Under the pieces are notes generated by a model. It saw only the letters and a list, made by a program, of their open reading frames with translations. It was not told the origin of the DNA and searched no databases. From contig JAKSGN010000002.1 of NCBI GenBank assembly GCA_024180945.1, positions 310,001 through 374,000 of the forward strand: DNA of 64,000 bases, in the 5' to 3' direction. Shown here piece by piece: positions 59,931 through 64,000 of the stretch. The stretch's first letter is position 1; each line of letters opens with the position of its first letter. Both the position numbers and the translations under genes were made by a program. The DNA is from Macrophomina tecta. Lineage: Eukaryota > Ascomycota > Dothideomycetes > Botryosphaeriales > Botryosphaeriaceae.

Positions 59931-61796
59931 ATGGGGGTTGACCTCGAACATTCATCTGGATCTGGCATACAAGCCGCCATTTCCTTTCTCCAGTCACATC
60001 CCATTTACATATTCTATGCATTATGCACCTTTTTCGTCTTTCGGTTTCTTAAGAACCGCTATGCATCTCCGCTCCGTCACTATCCAGGCCCCTTCCTTGC
60101 ATCTGGCACCCGCGTATGGAAGTTGTGGGTAACATGGCAAACCCATCAGGAGACAGCCTTTATAAATCTCCACAAGAAATACGGTACGTATTATTACATC
60201 AAGACTTCCACCTTCCCTCAAGTCCCCACCCTATGCAAACGCTCGAAATTGTTTCACTCCCTACAACCCTCGCTGAGATACTTTCTCCGCCTTCGCCCCC
60301 TCCTCCCAAACGCGCTCACCTCCAATGACAACGGACACTGACACTCCTCCCTCCCAGGCCCCGTCGTCCGCGTCGGCCCCAACGAGCTCTCTTTCTCGCG
60401 CCCCACCGCCGCGCGCGAGATCCTTTCGGCGGGCAAAGGCTTCCACAAAACGGCCTTCTACGCCGTCTTCCCCCCGCCCGAGAACCCGGACATCTTCACC
60501 GAGACGCGCGAGCACGTGCACGCTGCCAAGAAGCGCGTCGCCGGCACCTCGTACAGCATGGCGGCGATGCAAGGGATGACCGACTACATCGAGGACACGA
60601 TCGCGCTGCTGTGCACGCGGCTGGACGGGTTCGCCGCATCCGCCGAGCAAGGAGGCGGGGCGGTGGATCTCGGGGATTGGCTGCACTATTTCGCGTTCGA
60701 CGTGCTGGGCGAGGTGGCGTTTAGCAAGAAGTGGGGGTTCCTGGAAGAGGGGAGGGATGTGGAGGGGTGCATCAGGGCAATCGATAAGAGTCAGCAGTAT
60801 AATGGCACGGTGGGGCAGCTGCCAGCACTGGATTATTTGTTGCGCAGGAATCCGGTGTGGAGGGCGTGGCAGACGGTTTACAAGGGGGCGCAGCCGCTGG
60901 TGACGCGGATCGCGCTGGAGGAGATGCGGAAGAGGAAGAGTGGGGAGGTGAAGGCCGAGAGGAAGGATTTGCTGGGCCAGCTGTTGAGAATGAATGAGAA
61001 GGATGCGGATAAGTTCAGCGAGGGGGATGTTTTCGCTGTTACGCACGGCGCGATGTGAGTATCTCGCATTTGCTGATCTGATCGAGCGGTGTTGCTGACA
61101 TTGGGGGCTTGCTGTAGTTTCGCTGGCTCGGATTCTACGGCTTCGAGCATGCAGTCATTCATGCACCACATTCTCAGGGATCGCCGCATCTACCTCAAGA
61201 TTGTGGAGGAGATTGATGAGGCTACGAGGGCTGGCAAGCTCTCGCCGATCGTCCAGTTCAACGAGGCGCAACAGCTCCCTTACTTCCAGGCCGCGCTGAA
61301 AGAGGCCATGCGCGTGCGTCCGGCTGTGGGACTGGCTATGGCAAGGTCGGTGCCCGCATGCGGCGCTGAGATTGACGGCGGGAGATATCCAGGCGGTATT
61401 GAGTTGAACATCAACGCGTGGGCGGTGCATAGGGATAGGGAAACATTCGGAGATGACGCAGAGGCCTTCCGGCCAGAGAGATGGCTGGAAGACGAGGAGA
61501 GAGCGAGGCTAATGGACAGGCATATGATTCAGGTAAGTTGCTATGAGGTAAACGCAAATGTGTGGTGAGAACTGACTTCGTACTAGTTCGGTGGTGGGTC
61601 TCACGTATGCATCGGTCGGAACCTGGCTCTGCTGGAGATGAATAAAGTTCTACCTACGCTGTTGCGGGACTATGCATTCGAGTTGGTTCACCCTGAGAAG
61701 GACTTGGATTTTCACACTTACTTCTTCGTGGTTCAGAAGGGTTTGGATGTGAGGATTTCCAAGAGGACTTGGAGCGAGGGTGGGGTAGACGCTTGA
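59931..61796 (+). CDS. Cytochrome P450 monooxygenase
   Basis: Four exons (59931-60183, 60358-61054, 61118-61532, 61587-61796) join to 524 aa. An N-terminal membrane anchor (HPIYIFYALCTFFVFRFL) is followed by the hinge RHYPGPFLASG. The I-helix has FAGSDSTASS, the K-helix ALKEAMRVRP (ExxR), then FRPERW and the heme loop FGGGSHVCIGRNLA with the proximal Cys. It is a class II ER enzyme needing P450 reductase. The pattern KKYGPVVRVGPNELSF resembles the pisatin-demethylase-like group of fungal P450s, a weak family guess. No polyketide synthase, NRPS, terpene synthase or transporter lies in the neighbouring 5 kb, so there is no evidence of a biosynthetic cluster. Intron 1 is 174 nt, the others 54-63 nt. 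Confidence 0.93.
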
Positions 61797-63556
61797 GCTA
61801 ATGACATTGTTGGAGAGAGAAATGCAATCAAAAAGCACTGGGCTGTGTAAGGGGTATGTTGAGGTCAACGGTGACTTTCTGTGTCTAATTTGCGGATGAG
61901 GATTTCTCGAGGGTCTGAAGGCCCGTTCGAGGCACGTTCTATCATCAAAATTGCCCAACTACGCAGGCTACACACTAATGAGCAGGAAATGTGGTCCTCT
62001 TTTCCCAGGGCGCTCAATCCGCCATTCTGAACCACGCTCGATGGCGGCGGTTTGAAGCAACCATGTCCATCTGCACAGCCACATACTTGAGGGCGAAGGG
62101 AGTCGTGTCCCGACTATTGCACCCTCCAATCATAGTCTGCTATCACAGAGCGGAGGTCTATCTCAGACTCAACCTACCTCAGACTGCTGTATTGCAGTCC
62201 AAGCTCCCAAGACAGAGAGAATACCATGCAACCGCACCCGCAACCGACCACTGTCCCCGACTCAGCGTCATGCTGTCGAAATCCCGGTGTTTGATCTTCT
62301 TATGCGCTGTAAGAAAATACGTGAGCTTTCCACCGCATACTTTGATGGTGCTTGGGTATCGGGAATGTTGGTTCAGCTAGACTAGTATCCTAGAGGTGCA
62401 AACAGGGGCCTGGCGCCACGGACTGCAAAAGACCATTTAATGCGTCCGGCTCGCACCCAATCAGCTCGCGCATGAACGGCTGCCAGCAATCCCTGGCCAG
62501 CTTCCCGGGCCCGTCCTCGGCTTGCGTGTACCTGCATTCCGGGTAGGACCGCCTTCTCCTGAATGTTTCTCTGCATTTCTACGCAGATGAGAGCAATTGT
62601 CGCAGCCGGGCGATCCAAATGACGGGGGCAAATTGGAGGCGAGCTCCGGCGCAGCGTGACGTGCGCACGCCCAAAGTCCGTCGAGCCATGCCATCATCCA
62701 CACGGCACGGGCGCAGGGTGCTGTTGTTCTCGACGCCAGAAAAGCGGAAACGGGGAGCGCCAAGCGGGGCGCGTTCGATTGTGGAGACCAGCGTGCAGTG
62801 GTGCTTGGCCGACGTGATCGACCGGGAGGATCGCTGTGCTAGAGCGCTGGAGCGCGCGGTGGGGTGGGCTGCTGCGCAGCATTTTCTCTCATTTGCACCG
62901 CGTGCGCAGCTCGTGCTGCAGTGTTTCGCGTGCAACAACTTTCCCCCGGCCTTGCTCGATCCGTTGGTGGCAGCGGGCACGCGAGCGCCGCGGCAGTTGT
63001 GTTGGGCGCTTGGCCAACGGCGGGCTCGGCGCGAGCGCTAAATTTGGGGGGGGGAGGGGGGAGTGTGTGTGGGCAAGGATGGGAGGCCAGCAGACGGCGG
63101 CGGAAAGGCAGGGCTGCGCGGTGGATGACAACACGCGCAGAGAAATCGGCGCTAGGGTCTTTTGTCAACGCACGGTGCGACTCCCGCCATCGCATCCGCT
63201 GGAGAGAGAGAGAGGGAAGCGCTGGCCCTCGCTCGCCTACGTAACCTTAAGGCCCCATGGTCTCGCTCGTCCCGGCTTGTCTCCAGTTCTTCTCCAGGCC
63301 TTCCGCGCACAACCCACCCCTCCTCCTCCTCCTCCTCCGCCGCCGCCCCCGTCGTCCACACTGCTCTTCTCGCACGCAAGCTGCAGGGCAGTGAGAGCCG
63401 CACCTGTCAATGGCCTAGACGCACACCGCGACCAGCTCTTCCCTCGCCACTCGTTTTACCTCTTTTCCGCCGTCGTTCCGCACATATCAGCCCGCGCCCC
63501 CGCGCTCCTCCACTCGTTATCGGAGCCCTCGTTTGGCCAGCAACACCGCGCGCCCC
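61797..63556. other. Intergenic and 5' leader of the CSC1-type gene
   Basis: P450 3' region, then a GC-rich stretch with G runs (63044-63061) and a (CCT)n/(CCG)n tract at about 63313-63345. ORFs here overlap in all frames and show no domain. The right end is the CSC1-type gene's promoter or leader. Confidence 0.45.
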
Positions 63557-64000
63557 ATGTCGTGGCCGCGCGCATCCGCCCCCGGGCTCCTGCTGCCCCG
63601 CGCGGAACAGAGCGGCACCGACACCTTCGTCCAGCTCATCCAGAACCCTTTCAACACCGAGGTGCGTTGTTGATACTGAGCTCTTCCCCTGCTGCGCCTC
63701 CGGCCCGGAGAACTGACTCGCGGCTTTCAAACACGACAGTTGAGCGAGAAAGCTTTCTGGTCCTCGCTGGGCTACTCCGTCGGTGCCGCTATCCTTTTTG
63801 CCCTGCTTTTCTGCCTGCTCCGCCCCTACAACAGTACCGTCTACGCCCCCCGCCTGAAGCATGCCGACGAGAAGCACGCCCCTCCCGCCGTTACCAAAGG
63901 CGTCTTCGCCTGGGTGCAGCCCGTCATCAAGACCCGTGAGCAATTGCTCATCGAGAAGGTCGGCCTCGACGCCACTGTTTTCCTGCGCTTCACCAAGATG
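63557..64000 (+). CDS. CSC1/OSCA-type calcium-permeable channel (partial, N-terminus)
   Basis: Two exons are visible (63557-63661, 63740 to the window end): 35 plus 87 codons. MSWPRASAPGLLLPR precedes FVQLIQNPFNTE, then after a 78-nt intron LSEKAFWSSLGYSVGAAILF begins the first membrane helix (SVGAAILFALLFCLLRPYN). The conserved RSN1_TM pattern follows: VYAPRLKHADEKHAPP, GVFAWVQPVIKTREQLLIEKVGLDATVFLRF. Members of this family (yeast Csc1/Rsn1, plant OSCA, animal TMEM63) are osmo- and mechanosensitive cation channels or lipid scramblases of the plasma membrane. The DUF221 pore region is outside the window. Confidence 0.9.

Noticed and set aside
1..64000. tRNA genes
   Set aside because: I looked for GGTTCGA/GTTCAA-type B boxes on both strands; hits such as 11911, 18244 and 54335 lack matching T-stems and acceptor stems.
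1..64000. Biosynthetic gene cluster around the P450
   Set aside because: No backbone synthase, transporter or cluster regulator within reach; neighbours are ICMT, an acetyltransferase and a CSC1-type channel.

Overview
This is nuclear DNA of a filamentous ascomycete (Pezizomycotina). The introns are short (mostly 46-110 nt) with GT..AG borders and CTAAC/CTGAC-like branch points. The gene set is fungal: an AA9 polysaccharide monooxygenase, coronin, an ASST_2-type arylsulfotransferase, a Clr5-domain relic, a CSC1-type channel. A Dothideomycete-like origin is my guess and not shown by the sequence. All exon models below were assembled by eye from splice signals, frame continuity and family conservation.

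Layout. 1-171 (-): 5' end of a secreted AA9 LPMO. 2736-4991 (+): coronin, nine exons. 8292-11234 (-): membrane-anchored arylsulfotransferase-like protein. 12312-16077 (-): RING protein with a prion-like/RGG middle and an RS tail, 1162 aa. 16662-17961 (+): HSL-type alpha/beta hydrolase. 18350-21100: decayed accessory pocket with an unrecognised ORF and a broken Clr5/ankyrin gene, separated by a pair of palindromic modules. 22497-23898 (-): EXPERA/EBP-fold membrane protein. 24921-27158 (-): CBM21 glycogen-targeting subunit of protein phosphatase 1. 27159-43115: a 16-kb stretch with no recognisable gene between two divergent genes. 43116-43690 (+): mitochondrial BolA-like protein. 45513-48752 (-): RING-ZZ-SH3 protein. 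50688-52816 (-): amidase. 55387-56404 (-): Ste14-type isoprenylcysteine methyltransferase, head to head with 56810-57846 (+): maltose/galactoside-type hexapeptide acetyltransferase. 59931-61796 (+): cytochrome P450. 63557-64000 (+): 5' end of a CSC1/OSCA-type channel.

Most genes are unlinked housekeeping or signalling genes and there is no operon-like or biosynthetic-cluster logic. The RING/RS protein and coronin point to RNA processing and actin; the CBM21 protein to glycogen control; Ste14 to processing of prenylated Ras/Rho proteins and mating factor; BolA to mitochondrial Fe-S assembly. The LPMO, hydrolase, arylsulfotransferase-like protein, amidase and P450 are the environment-facing enzymes.

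The most unusual items are two GC-AG introns (coronin and the RING/RS gene), a 14-nt first coding exon, the RING/prion-like/RS architecture, the repeated GAGCTCCCGAA + TGCACWGTGCA modules beside the decayed Clr5 gene, and the 16-kb divergent intergenic region. I found no CRISPR array, rRNA, convincing tRNA or intact transposon.
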